A stretch of 64,000 nucleotides of DNA from Girardinichthys multiradiatus (GCF_021462225.1 NC_061808.1:21799119-21863118); one strand, 5' to 3'. Positions 45,831 to 59,071 are shown, counted from the first letter of the stretch. The notes: generated from the sequence alone by a model not told the origin. A program made the numbers and translations.

Positions 45831-46300
45831 AAGAACAATCGATATATGAGTGAATTTGTGCATTGGTGTTCTCGAACTGCAAGATGCAGTTATGCCACAG
45901 TTCAGTGTGAATATGCATGTTTAAGAACCAGGGTTTGTTATGAGGAATTTGGAATGAGGCCAAATTAGCTGTGAAAGGTAACAAAGAATTGTTGGTATGT
46001 GTTCAAACAACCAGTTCACAATGCAAAGCAGAAGGGAAAATAAAATTATATTTCAGTAGAATAATGTTTCAAAAATCATTTGATTAATCAGAAATAAATA
46101 TCATTTTTGACAATTGTTGTTAATGTTGTGTTAACTAGACATCACATCAAAGTAGCATCTTAAAATGGATATAGACTCACAATTTGTCCATCTTGACAGC
46201 AGATGTGAGTATGTCACCTCCTGAATTAGCACCTCAGTTTAACAACAAAGAAAATAGCAGCTGGAGCTCTATTGAGCAACCTCTTTAAGTTTCACATGTA

Positions 46301-46384
46301 CAGTGCCTTGCAAAAGGCACTGTACACTGTACAAGGCAAGAGGTTGACCAGTTCAAGGGGGCCGAGTACTTTCGCAAGGCATTG
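46301..46384. mobile_element. 84-bp relic of a Tc1-like element
   Basis: Begins cagtgccttgcaaaaggc and ends tactttcgcaaggcattg, between TA dinucleotides (46299-46300 and 46385-46386). The first 22 bp are themselves a perfect hairpin (CAGTGCCTT arms). Confidence 0.55.
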
Positions 46385-46386
46385 TA

Positions 46387-46953
46387 CCTTTAAGTACCAT
46401 TAATATAAATATCTATGTGTGTATGATTGTTTGCAGTGTGCTACATCCGATCAGAATGTGAATAGAGCAGGCTGTGTAGTAAACAGCTGAATTACTGTCT
46501 ACTGTCTTAGCATTAGCTTTAACTTTAGCAACAGCAGCTGAGTTAATGGAGACATGTTTAGAAGAACATTTAGAAGAACTATGTGGACATACTTTATGCA
46601 GGTAAGTGAGAGGTAATGAAGGGAAAACACAGATAAAACGGATAACGTCACGTAAAAATGGCTCTTTACCAATCATCGCGATATTTTTGGTTTGGATCTG
46701 AGCTCTCCAGCAGTAACTAAAAGTAATGTAAACATAATGATGTTAATATGTGCTAAAAGCTTGTTTGATGAAAAACTGGCTTGAAACCATAAATTGCTGA
46801 GCAGAGTGTGCTCTGCATGTGATATCATGTTGCTGGGTAGCTTTAGCTTGACAGAACAATCCAAACCCAAAATGCTTGCCTGCTTGACTTTTGTTAACTC
46901 GAAAACAGAGTGTTGTCATGGCTTGTAAATAATCCAAGAGGCGTTCACCCTTC
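46387..46953. other. Intergenic stretch before LINE copy A
   Basis: No gene seen. Parts look repeat-derived but have no clear borders. Confidence 0.35.
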
Positions 46954-46957
46954 CAAG

Positions 46958-49900
46958 ATGGCGCCGCAGATGGTCGCCTCGGCGTGTTGGTGCGCATTGT
47001 TTTGTTTTGTTTTTTGCTTTAAAACGGTCTTCTGTGATGGTACCCGGTGCTCTCTCACCAGAGAAGAACTCATGAACATCAGGGCTACTACACCAGAGGA
47101 GTTATTTCCAACTTTTCTGCCTACTGCTCTGGAATTTTTGGACATTCTGGTCAAAGGTGCGCTCACCTTTGTTCACGCGGTGAAACGCCGGAAGAGAGGG
47201 AAACGGGCTGGGATGCTGGTACGGCTTCGCCAGCGTTGACTACGAACACCGTTACCTGGAATATTTCTCTCTAACGTGCGCTCACTTCCCAACAAAATTG
47301 AGGAACACCAACTGCTGTTGGGGAAAAACAGGGACTTTTATTCATCGGCAGTTTTGTGCTTCACGGAGACGTGGCTGTGTGGATTAATACCGGACTCTGC
47401 GCTGCAGCTGGCAGGATTCCAGCTCTACAGAGCGGACAGAGACACGGAACTCTCCGGCAAAGCGAAAGGTGGAGGAATCTGTTTTTACCTCAACAGTGGT
47501 TGGTGCAACAACGTGACAGTGATTCAGCAGCACTGTTCTCCAGATCTGGAAGCCTTCATCATAAACTGTAAGCCTTTCTATTCCCCCCGTGAGTTCGCTT
47601 CGTTCATCCTGGTCGGTGTTACATCCCGCCGCAAGCTAACGTGCAGGTCGCACAGCGCATGCTCGCCGACCAGATACTGAGTGTGGAGCGGACCAACCCG
47701 GACTCCTTAGTAATCGTCGCTGGTGACTTTAACAAAGGTAATCTGACCCACGAACTCCCCAAATATAGACAGTTTATAAAATGTCCGACCAGAGAGGACA
47801 ACATTCTGGATCACTGTTACACCACCATCAGAGACGCTTATCACGCCGTCCCACATGCTGCACTGGACCAAGCCGACCACATCATCCCCCGTGAGTTCGC
47901 TTCGTTCATCCTGGTCGGTGTTTACATCCCGCCGCAAGCTAACGTGCAGGTCGCACAGCGCATGCTCGCCGACCAGATACTGAGTGTGGAGCGGACCAAC
48001 CCGGACTCCTTAGTAATCGTCGCTGGTGACTTTAACAAAGGTAATCTGACCCAAGAACTCCCCAAATATAGACAGTTTATTAAATGTCCGACCAGAGAGG
48101 ACAACATTCTGGATCACTGTTACACCACCATCAGAGACGCTTATCACGCCGTCCCGACCACATCATGGTCCACCTGATTCCTGCATACAGGCAGAAACTA
48201 AAGCTCTGCAAACCTGTTGTGAGGACGACAAGGAAGTGGAGCAGTGAGGCTGTGGAGAATCTCCAGGCGTGTTTAGGCTGTACAGACTGGGATGTGTTCA
48301 GGACTACTACCAACAGTCTGGACGAGTACACAGAGGCTGTGACTTCCTACATCAGCTTCTGTGAGGACAGCTGTGGACCATCATGCACCAGGGTGAGTTA
48401 CAACAACGACAAACCCTGGTTCACAGCTAAACTCAGAAGGTTAAGACTGGATAAGGAAAAGGCCTTCAGGAGTGGGGACAAAGACATATACAGAGAGGCA
48501 AAGTACAAGTTTGGCAAGGCAGTGAAAGAGGCCAAACGACTGTACTCTGAGAAGCTCCAAAACCAGTTCTCAGCCAACGACTCTGCGTCTGTCTGGAAAG
48601 GGCTCAAGCAAATCACCAACTACAAGCCGAAAGCCCCCCACTCCATCAACGACCGACGCCTCGCCAACAACCTGAACGAGTTCTACTGCCGCTTTGAAAG
48701 ACAAAGGGACAGTCCTGCAACCATCCCCCACGACGCCCCCAACAGCTGCAGCCACAATCCACCACCCCCATCTCTCCAACCTCAAGAGGGGCCTTGGCAC
48801 CTCGAACCCCCACCCTGAAGTTCCCCCCCACCAGCCCCCTACCCACGCCGAGGACGGCTCTTTCCATCCAGGAGAGGGACGTCAACAATCTCTTCAGGAG
48901 ACAGAACCCCCGGAAAGCTGCTGGTCCGGATTCTGTCTCACCAGCCAGCCTGAAGCACTGCGCTGATCAGCTGTCTCCAGTCTTCACAGACATTTTTAAC
49001 ACCTCACTGGAGACATGTCATGTGCCAGCCTGCTTCAAGTCCTCCACCATCGTCCCTGTTCCCAAGAAGCCAAGGACCACAGGGCTTAATGACTTCAGAC
49101 CCGTCGCCCTGACCTCTGTGGTGATGAAGTCCTTTGAGCGCCTTGTGCTCTCACACCTAAAAGACATCACCGACCCCCTCCTGGACCCCCTACAGTTTGC
49201 CTACAGAGCCAACAGGTCTGTAGACGATGCAGTCAACCTAGCCCTTCACTTCATCCTCCAGCACCTGGACTCCACAGGAACCTATGCCAGGATCCTGTTT
49301 GTGGATTTCAGCTCTGCCTTCAACACCATCGTCCCAGTTCCGCTACAGGAGAAGCTCTCCCAGCTGAGTGTGCCCGACTCCACCTGCAGGTGGATCACTG
49401 ACTTCCTGTCTGACAGGAAGCAGCGCGTGAGGCTGGGGAAGCACGTCTCTGACTCCCTGACCATCAGCACCGGTTCCCCCCAAGGCTGTGTTCTCTCTCC
49501 TCTGCTCTTCTTCCTGTACACCAACAGCTGCACCTCCATTCACCAGTCTGTCAAGCTTCTGAAGTTTGCGGACGACACCACCCTGATCGGACTCATCTCT
49601 GATGGTGACGAGTCCGCGTACAGATGGGAGGTGGACCATCTGTTGGACTGGTGAAGCCAGAACAACCTTGAGCTCAACGCTCTAAAGACAGTGGAGATGG
49701 TTGTGGACGTCAGGCAGAACCCAGCCCCACCTGCCCCCATCACCCTCTGTGACTCCACAATTGACACTGTGGAATCTTTCCGCTTCCTGGGAACCATCAT
49801 CTCCCAGGATCTCAAGTGGGAGCCAAACATCAGCTCCCTCATCAAGAAAGCCCAGCAGAGGATGTTCTTCCTGCGGCAGCTGAAGAAATTCAACCTGCCG

Positions 49901-50257
49901 AAGACTATGATGGTGCACTTCTACACAGCCATCATTGAGTCCATCCTCACCTCCTCCATCACCATCTGGTATGCCGCTGCTACAGCCAAGGATAAGGGCA
50001 GGCTGCAGCGTGTCATTCGGTCTGCTGAGAAGGTGATTGGCTGCAGTCTACTGTCGCTCCAGGAACTGTTCACCTCCAGGACCCTGAAGCGGGCAGGGAA
50101 GATTCTGACTGATCCCTCCCACCCCGGTCACAGACTCTTTGAAACTCTCCCCTCTGGCAGGAGGCTGCAGTCCATCCGGACCAAAACCTCACGCCACAAG
50201 AACAGTTTTTTCCCATCTGCCACCAGCCTTGTTAACAAAGCTCGGAAACCACCCTGA
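46958..50257 (+). pseudogene. Endonuclease-reverse transcriptase polyprotein of LINE copy A
   Basis: The reading frame begins at the ATG four bases into the element (MAPQMVAS). It is interrupted at 47237-47239, where G to T makes a stop (copy B has W-type tgg here). It shifts frame in the endonuclease, resumes for RT at about 48794-49654, and continues to 50257 (C-terminal FYTAIIESILTSSITIW block). It would have copied its own RNA at nicked chromosomal DNA. Confidence 0.85.
47593..48165 (+). repeat. 302-bp tandem duplication inside LINE copy A
   Basis: gagttcgcttcgttcatcct occurs at 47591 and again at 47893, and the following text through cattctggatcactgttac repeats at the same spacing. Copy B has the segment once. 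The second repeat lacks about 20 bp near its end. Confidence 0.93.
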
Positions 50258-50579
50258 CACTCCCCCTTTCCCCCCTTTTTTTTTGCTGACAGGACACTTG
50301 TAAATTGTAACTCTATGCGTTACATTAACGCTCAGCTTGGACTCCTGCTTTACTTGCACTGCCATACTTGCACACTGATCATCTGCACTGTTGTATTGCT
50401 CTTGCATCTTATACTGCTCTATACTTACTCTCACTCACTTAAAACTGTGCACATATATTTATATTATATTGTAGATACTGTTTAATTTGTATTGTATTGC
50501 ACTGACTACGCCAAAACAAATTCCTTGTATGTCCAAAAACGTACTTGGCAATAAAGCTTTTCTGATTCTGATTCTGATT

Positions 50580-52959
50580 CTGGAAAATTCGTGGGGTCTT
50601 TTTTTTCTTCAGGATGTAATAATCAGGCACTGACACTGCAGCACTGTGACCATTTTAGATGGGATTGATTGCTGGCAATCCCAACAGTGTTCCCACAAGT
50701 CCCATTGTATATCCTGCCAATAATAGGTCTGTAATTTCTAACGCTGTAATTTCTGATTTTTATGTCGTTATACATAAGTTCTTTATAGTTTTTTTGGAGT
50801 TATACTAAATTGAGATTTTTATATAAACAAACCTTAATTTTTCTCCACTGCCAGATGTGGCATTTATAATCGTTTAACTGCTAAGAAGACCTAGAAAGTT
50901 CATGTTGTAAGGTTGGAGAAGTAAGAGTTTGAGACAACTTTAGGAGAATTGTATTGCCATTGTTTGATTTTTTTCTGTATTTAGGTTTCAGAGATCAGGT
51001 TGGGTTTACACTTAAGTCTATACTTTTAGTTTGACTAAACCAGACACTCAATCTGCACCTAATTCGTGGCTAATTGAAGATCACTAGTAACATCTTGTAC
51101 TGATGACATATTGTGCGGAATCATAGGAATATTATGATATAATCATTGGTGTTGTAAAATCTTTTTCATTACCTCAATATTTTTAGCCAGTTTCAGTATT
51201 AAAGGAGGAACTGTTTAATCCCAAACAAAAATTCTTAAAAAGACTGTCTTGTAAAGAGAAACTAAATAGGCAAAAATCAGGGCCAAATATATTTATATCT
51301 TGCAACCCAAGCTTAAATACCTTGTACAAAATGCCTTTAAAATAAGGATTTGTGTAACTGTAGAAAACATTTGCATTAGTAACTCGGGTTTGTTTCAGTT
51401 GAAAAGAAGGTGTTTCCTTCAGAAAAGCCTTGCATTTTCAATCAGTTTTGTGACATTTGTAAACACTCAATTACAGGCACAAAGCAAAAATGTGTCTCTT
51501 GTGTTACGAGTGCAAATGTGTGCACAATCTGTACACCTCATATAGTCATATGCACCTGTTTGTGTGTCTGTTGATTGCGCTCACTTGTCTTTCATGTAGT
51601 TCTTTTCACCTTTGAAGCTGAATAACAAATAATAACCTTTCGGCAGTTGTACAAACTTTAATTTATCAAGGACTTTTTTTCCCAAACAAATCAAATATAG
51701 ATCCAAAGTAGTGGACAATTTGTCCCACATTTGTGCCCACACATTAGTGAGAAAGAAGAAACTGCTAAAAACTCACAAATAACTGTGACAATGAGGCTGC
51801 ATTTAGCCCAGAGAACATCAGTGAAGCAGAATTGTTAGAAACAAGCTGACGTGTCTGTTTACTGCCTCATGTTGTAACTCTAATGGAAGGACGAGGATCT
51901 TTTTGTTGTTCTCTTATTCCAGATTAAAACAGATGTGTCTGTAGGTGGAGTCGGATGTTTGTGTGACTTCAACAGCCATGCATGTTTTTGGTGTTGTTTT
52001 TTTTAACTGTGTGACAGTGTTTTTTCTTGTTTTCCTTTCTTGCTGTGGTTTGCAACCTGAGAGGGCACATGTTTGTACACTACAACATGATTTCTAAAGG
52101 CTAAGAATAAAGGGTGTTGAGTATAAGTGGATGACATGAAGGTACAATGTTAAAAGAGGAGGATTAGGAGAATTGTTCACTTAAGTTTTACAAAAGGCCT
52201 TCAGAGGCTTACGGGGCTTTTTATGTTAAATCATGGCCCAGTACAACTGTGGTCCTTGTATGAGTGTTTGCAGATTCTCTGTGATGGTAAGGGACATTTG
52301 TTTGTGCTGCTGTTATGTTTATTCCTCTCTATCACTTGGCTTTGTGTGCCTGAAATGTGAAAACCATATGTTTATCTGTTGGACAGATCTAAGGGCCTGC
52401 GATCCTCTGATGAACTTTCAGTGAGGTGAAGGATGAAAGCTGGTATTTTTCCAGAGTGAAAAGGTTTGTCTGCTTTCAATTTTCACATCTGTCCATCAAA
52501 AGATGGCCCATGTTTTGCTTGTAAACTTTGCCATGTAAAATATATTATAAAGGATCTTGAGTCTTAATATACTCATAACTTATATTCAATATTGCTTATA
52601 GGGTGTGAGCCATTAAACAAAAATGCTCTTAATTTTTAAAGTGTTTAATTAAGAGTATTTTTATTTTTTTCTCAAGACCACTTTGGGCATAAACACTTAG
52701 GACCCAATTACAATTTAGCACAATTTAGGCACCTCCTTACTTGTCAGAGCTTTTACACAGGCATGTCCCCCCAGGATGATTTTGGATGTTTCTGGGACTC
52801 GTCTTGTGAGCCAAGGAGACAAAACTTTCTTTCTTGTGGCACTCACTATAACGATGGCAAATTCCTTGGATGATTTTAAATCTTAAATAAATCTTTGGCT
52901 TTTAATTCCATTTGAGCAGATGTATCAGGCTGGTTTGATTAAGAGTTTTTATTTTTGTA
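50580..52959. other. Intergenic stretch, no gene seen
   Basis: Mostly AT-rich sequence that appears single-copy within the window. No domain-bearing frame on either strand. Confidence 0.45.
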
Positions 52960-53300
52960 TGTTTTATTGTTTTACCTGCTCTTATTCTACTAGTTTTACT
53001 TTAGATGTTGTATTTTATAGCTTCTTTCATGTTTGTCTTTTTTATAATGTTTTTTGATGGATCTGCACTTTTTGTGTGTAAAGCGCTCTATAAATAACAT
53101 CTGATTGATTGATTGATTCATTCATTCATTCATTGATTCATTGATTGATTGATGCATTGATTCATTCATTCATTGATTCATTGATTCATTGATTGATTGA
53201 TGCATTGATTCATTCATTCATTGATTCATTGATTCATTGATTGATTCATTCATTCATTCATTCATTTATTCATTCATTCATTGACTGACTGATTGATTGA
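52960..53300 (+). repeat. L2-like LINE 3' tail with a TGAT/TCAT microsatellite
   Basis: gtaaagcgctctataaataac is the typical L2 3' end. It is followed from about 53103 to 53300 by an expanded and interrupted TGAT/TCAT tetranucleotide tract that probably grew from the LINE's own tail. Confidence 0.65.
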
Positions 53301-55497
53301 GAAGTGTCTAAAACCAGTTCATACATGCTACTCTCATTGTGTTTTATATATGCGGCAGCCATATTGGCTGTTGGATGTTTTCTAAACCTTTGTACTTTCC
53401 AAGTCAGAATGTTCTTGTTGTATTTCCAACAAGGAACTCAGAAAACCTCTGATCACAAACAAAACACATTAGTAAATTTAACCTTATCAAATGTATGTAG
53501 TTAGATTAAGGATTGCTTTCAAAGAGCATACATACTGTTAGTATAATAAATATTTTCATTTTCTGTTGGATCTTGGAGTCCAGATTTAACCTAATTAAGA
53601 GTTTGAACTATTCCCTTCTATCTGCTGGTGCTACTGCTTGATGTTTTTGGTTTGTTTGGTTTGATTTTACCATCCTAAAGGAAATATTGCAACAGAACAA
53701 CAGCACAACACTATAGTATGGTATTCTGACTGTTGGCTACCTGAAACAACATCTGTATGCAACTGAGGTTTCTCATTCATGTTTTATCGATGTTTTTCCT
53801 GTAACATTTACCTAAGTCTTACATATCGAATGCATTGTTGAATTATGTTGAAAAAATATTCAACAAGAGACTTTGGCAGGCAGTCTTGAGATTCAAAGAC
53901 TTTGTTGTGGAATCCATAATCACACATAAATAAATCATCCACCTCTTAACTGTATGATTATCTACTCTACTCATCGTTCTCACCATCGGTCTCCTTCTGA
54001 ATGAAAAACAGCTGGATGGATGTTTAGAAAAGATAATGTCAGTTATTATTTGGTTTTGTTTGCAGTTTCTCTTCCTCATGTGCTGCCTTTACGTCAGTTC
54101 TATCATGAAATCATCATAGATTTTAAAGCTTAACTGGCTTTGTTTAAGTCTCTTCTACTGTTGCCTGTGGTCTAATTTTAGCTGTAAGTGTATTAATTAA
54201 TTAATGCATTCATCCATTCACTTGTGGAACAAACTAAAAGGGTTTGGATGTGCATGGTCAATATTCAAACCACCACTGCCAAACTTATGTGTCTCCTATG
54301 TCTTTACACAAGTATTCTAGTAAAAGATTTGGCTATTTACTTCCACTTTCAATCATACAGGCCAGAGGAAACAAATTATGAAACTTTTTGTAAAACATTC
54401 TGCATAAAATGTCACTCTCTCCCTTATTAATTAGCTCCCAACCTCTCTATTTAGTATTTCTGTCATACGGTTAAGTCATAATTATTTTCTCCATTTCTCT
54501 TAGATCAGGCCTAGTGACTTACGTAAAAAACAAGGCTAATCAATTCATATGAATAACAATGAGATGAAATATGATGCAGCTGTTGATCTTAATCTAATTT
54601 TCCATAAACACTCCCATACACATTCTCACAATAGTTATTAAAAATCAGCTTTATAATGCATCGAATGGACTGTGCTGTTGGCAGTTTCTCGCAATGTTTT
54701 CATGATTTTATAGATGACTATTTTGAATACCTAAGCTATTTGATAAATTAGTTTATTAATTTTCAAATGACTACAATTGTATATTCTCAGACAAACACAG
54801 ACACATGCTTTACTCATGCTAAGTGTCTCTTGTTATTGCTGCAAACAGGAAAAGCTCTCATTAGACACACACAAGAAATATTTATGAGGCAACAGTAAAG
54901 AATGCGGACTAATAAATAGTTTTCATTGAGTCCAAGAAGGAATAATTCCAAACATGCTTCGAGCGGAAGTGGAGGAGCCAAGTGTGTATTACAGGTAGTT
55001 GCTGATGACTCCTTGGCAATATTGTATTTCTGATTGTTTTGCATGCAATTACACACACACACACATACACATACAAAAACACACACAAGCATGTGCAAGT
55101 AATAGGGTCATTCGTGATCAGAAAAAAAAACTAAAAACGTTTATAATTCAGACATGTCTCCACATTCTTTAATCCATCTGGGAGAAACATCAACCCTAAA
55201 CAAACCCATTCTCCAAAAACAATAATCTTGTAGCAAATATCAGACTCATTGCACAATCTTAATGTCCATAAACCAACCAATCTCACAGGTTCTCAAAGTT
55301 TGAACAAGATTTAACAAGATTTAACAGTGCTTTGTAAGAAATTTGAATATCATTTAGTAATCTAAATCTGCTTTAAACATGTCCACATATGTACTCCTGA
55401 TCTGTCTGCTGTGTTCCTGGGTCTTGATGATGCTGTTTGTTCACATATGTCATCTAGCAAACCTCTGAGGCCTTCAACAAACAGCTGTAGTTATACT
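53301..55497. other. Intergenic stretch with a CA repeat
   Basis: No gene seen. A short CA-rich tract lies at 55050-55088. Confidence 0.45.
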
Positions 55498-56399
55498 CAG
55501 GGGTGAAAGTGAGCCGGTACGGTCCGGTACTGCGTACCACTAAAAGATTCTGTGCCAGTACGCAGTACCGGGAAGAGGGAAGAACAGCTGTCTGCTATGA
55601 AGCTGTCATCCAGAACCAGTTATGGCTGCAAAAATTCACGAGCACACAAAGAACATCAGATCCGCTACCAATAGGCAGTCTAAAACACGACTTAATATGC
55701 TTATAAATATAGTTATTTTCTCCTCATTCCAAATAGTTACTGAACTGTTCTGCTGTGCTGGAGCCTCAATGGTCTTGCTTTGCTTCTCTGCTCGTGGCTG
55801 TTGCGAACGGCCAGCCTTTAAAACGAGCACCGCTACGTTTAATGTCTGTCTGCTCGCTGCTAAATACCCCAGTTAAAAGCAAAGAGAGAGTAGCTAGTTG
55901 TGGTTCATGTTATTTTGCTGAATTACAGCAACACAGTACAGCTCGAAAACACCGCTTATGACCAGAGATTTCACATACACTACATGAGAGCGCTTGCGCG
56001 CTTACTTCCAAAACAGAATGGTTGCCAAGGAGATTAGTGAATTCGAAAAGACGGAAACTGAAGATGAAGTTATGCATCAGAAAATGGTTTATCATTGTTT
56101 TATACATGGCAGTTCTTTAACAATTGAAATATATATATATGCATATTCTACATTGTCAAGTGATTCTAATTTCTGCCTTATACAGACATCCTATTTACAT
56201 TTTAATTATTTTGAGTTTGGACTTTGCTGAGAGAGAGAGGTCTTGAGGGGGGCCACAGATGAGAGTAACACACACACACACCCACACACATTGTGTGTAT
56301 ATATATATATGCCCCCAGTGCCTCCCCAGCCTCTAGCTCCCCCAACCTTTAGCTCCGCCCCTAAGTACCTGCAAGAATTTAAAACTACTTTCACCCCTG
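55498..56399. mobile_element. Non-autonomous hAT-type element
   Basis: The ends caggggtgaaagt and, inverted, caggggtgaaagt form perfect 13-bp terminal inverted repeats. A perfect 8-bp direct repeat, gttatact, flanks it at 55490-55497 and 56400-56407. The interior (902 bp) has no transposase. It starts with a self-complementary region (ccggtacggtccggtactgcgtacc) and carries a CA/TA repeat near 56270-56310. Confidence 0.9.
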
Positions 56400-57194
56400 G
56401 TTATACTGACATTAAATACTCTTTGAAGCTCCAAGGTTTGTTTAAAGAAGTTACAATTTTGGGCTTATGAAGAGGTTTTTGTCTCAGCCATGGTGATAAC
56501 AAAGACAAGGTCTTTAAAGAGCAAAACTGCAGACTTCTGACCGCTGTGGAATTAGTGTCGGGTTGGATATTCCTGCTTTGCGGATTCACCGGCGTCTTCC
56601 TCCCATCCATTTGATCCGAGGCAGGCAGTCTGATGATGGGCAGCTGCTCTCTGCCTGTTCCCTCCTCCTGCAGACAGTGGTTCGCTTAAGGACCGTCAAT
56701 ACATTTCTGAACCAAACGCGCTGTTTCCTGGTGGTTGTTTTGTTTTATGTGTTTTTGGGGAAATCTTTCTGCGTCTGAACAGCTGATTTTATGTGTGATC
56801 AGCTGATTTGGGATGCTATTAAATACAGCGATCTGGTTGCGTGTAATTCGGAAAGCTGATGTATCATTTTCTTTTAGCCTTTACAGGCATGGTTTATGAT
56901 TTGTAAATAGTAAAATTATATTTTGATTGTGGTCCTTAATATTATTGTATTCGCTCTTGTGTTTAATTACCTTTTCTCTGCACTCTCTCAGCAAAAACCT
57001 TCTCATTTCTCCAATCAGTGAACAGCAGTCTGTTCACGTCACATTGTAGTCCTGACTCAGTCCCGGTTGGACCTGCTCAGGAGCAGGGACCAAAAAACTA
57101 GGTACTGGTACAGAAAAAACAGTAATGGAAATGCTCGCAAAGCGAGCCGTGTGGAAAAGAGGCAAAAGTGGTGGTGGCTGTTGTTGCGAGGATA
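56400..57194. other. Intergenic stretch, partly repeat-like
   Basis: No gene seen. Text around 57060-57170 (gtaatggaaatgctcgcaaagcgagc) resembles a fish inverted-repeat element but has no paired ends here. Confidence 0.35.
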
Positions 57195-57943
57195 TGTCAT
57201 AACCAGTTGTGAGGTTTGGGTTTACTCTTTTCACATATAACCAGGATGTTTTGATTGGGTTGTTTTCCGTTAATCCCTAATCATCCCTGGAGGGTACTTA
57301 AGATGGAGGCTGCCAGCAGTTCAGCGCCAGAGTGTTGCCCTCAGTGGTATTGACTCAAGCCACAGTTTGCCTAAGCTTGTCTTTATACTTTTGGGTAATT
57401 TTGTATTTGCTCTTTGCAGACTGGATTCCTATGCCTGACCTTGTCTTTGAAGAATCCTCATCAACTTGGATGTTTTTGTCACTGGAGTCACTGGATTTCC
57501 TAGCCACTTGGATTATACCTGGATTGCCAACACTTTTCTTACTAAGTTACCGGCTGGCGACTATTCCGACGGTGCCTTTCCTGGAACAACTACGGACAAC
57601 CACAAGCGAACCCTGTCCACCCTCCCACACAATAACATCATCAGCCGAACCTCAGAGTACCTCAAAGTGAGTCCAAGTACCTACCAGCTTCGTTCATCTC
57701 AGTGTGCAGTTCCAATGTTGTCTCACCCCCTCCTGGCTGATCAAACTCCACTTCCTAGTAAGACAGATTTTGTTATTTTGTTACATTCACCATCTTGGAC
57801 TTTATATATTCTTACCGTATCTACTTACCTTGCAGTTGTCTTCCGGTTCCAGCTCCATTTCCCTTTACCTGCTCACTGTAAAATAAAACCTCTTGTAAAA
57901 CTTAATCGGTCTCCTGATTGCTTTCATCATATGGGTTAAAACA
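57195..57943 (+). mobile_element. Candidate LTR
   Basis: Begins TGTCATAACC and ends GGTTAAAACA, an imperfect inverted pair. It includes a TATA-like tacttaag near 57294 and AATAAA near 57882. No matching target duplication was seen. It may be a solo LTR or part of the leader of the neighbouring element. Confidence 0.35.
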
Positions 57944-57954
57944 ATCCATAAAAC

Positions 57955-59071
57955 TGTTGGACCACTTGTTTGCTGAGTGTTGGACCATTTGCACGTTGTT
58001 GGACGTCACTATTCCCTTCCAACGGCATCGGGCATTTTGTATCCAGGACAGTCCGTTCCTACATATCCTGTCCTACATTGCGACTGATAAGACGGGGCGC
58101 CCCAAGTCTGATGTCACAGGACGCAATATATGAAGGCACCCATTTTGAACATATGCCTTCAGCTGGAGATTGTGACATGGTCACCAACATTTGAAGCATC
58201 ACCTGGAGAAGAGTCCCGAGTGGATTTCATTTATTCTCTCTCGTTGGCCAACGAAGAATTCATAACTGAGGTTTCTGGAATAAGAAGGCCAGATATTTCA
58301 CTTTGCCGATCGAAGATGTGAGTTTAACACGTAACTAAAAAACACGGAGTTTCGAGGAGACGAATTGCCACCGTGTTTTGTCCTAGTCTAGGACTGTGAT
58401 GGTCAGATCATATTTTCCCTTTTGCCAAGGAGGCCAAAGGACGAAGATTGACCGCTTTTCCTGAAGTTAACTGTGGACGCACAGTAACTTCCAACTCCCC
58501 CCCATTCTCTCTCAACCCTGCTCAGAAGGAAGACATCGACAAGTAAAACCCATCTTTTATTTTTATTTCTTTCTTAGAAAGCCAGGGCAGGGTAGAGGAG
58601 GTTTTAGTGCAATGAGATTCGCTATTTAATCTAATGTGTCCTGAATGATATGTGCATGTAACCTTGTTATTGAAACTTTGATGTGCCGTGTTTGATGCCT
58701 GGAAGCCGCTGCGCTACCCATCTTTGTGTGTGTTTTGCGGGGTTATTGAACACCTGAGAGCAAGTGCAGGTGCACTGTGAGACTGGACTGTTAAAATAAC
58801 CTCATGGTGAAATTCCCCATTTTCTTTGTCTTCAACCTTACTGCTTGCTAGCTTGCCGCCAAAAGTTTTATAACTCTGCTCAAGAGTTGGGGGAGGTTTT
58901 GTGACTGAGTATAACTGAGTTACAGTGGAGCTGCGCCCCCACCTCCACTCAAAACCACACCCTTTTTTTTTCATATTATCATTTTTGCCATAACTGATGG
59001 TTTGATTCCATACTTACCAGCAAACGAGCCGAAATAGACACCAGCCGGTTCTGGACTTACAAAAGGTAACA
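57955..59071 (+). mobile_element. Probable 5' LTR of the Gypsy-like element (borders uncertain)
   Basis: The segment ends ...ggtaaca immediately before a tRNA-Pro-like primer binding site, as a 5' LTR should. A TATA-like box lies near 58125 (caatatatga). The left border is a guess based on the nearest tgttgg. No second LTR is in the window for comparison. Confidence 0.4.

Larger units (their letters stand above)
46954..50579 (+). mobile_element. L2/Rex1-like LINE, copy A, 5'-complete
   Basis: Starts caagatggcgccgcagatgg, exactly as copy B does, and ends with an AATAAA-like ggcaataaagc and a CTGATT repeat tail. It encodes one polyprotein: an N-terminal hydrophobic segment, an AP-type endonuclease (FTETWLCG, VAGDFN) and a reverse transcriptase (FRPVALTS, FVDFSSAFNT, TGSPQGCVLSP, FADDTTL). 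It is non-functional: a stop at 47237, a lost T near 47621, a 302-bp internal tandem duplication at about 47591-48165 and a stop at 49652. Clade naming within CR1/L2/Rex1 is tentative. Confidence 0.85.

Noticed and set aside
48570..48966. Several overlapping open frames in the proline-rich linker of LINE copy A
   Set aside because: All are alternative frames of the GC-rich LINE linker between endonuclease and reverse transcriptase.
53100..53300. Regularly spaced short repeats suggesting a CRISPR-like array
   Set aside because: It is a TGAT/TCAT microsatellite growing from a LINE tail, in a vertebrate genome, with no spacers.
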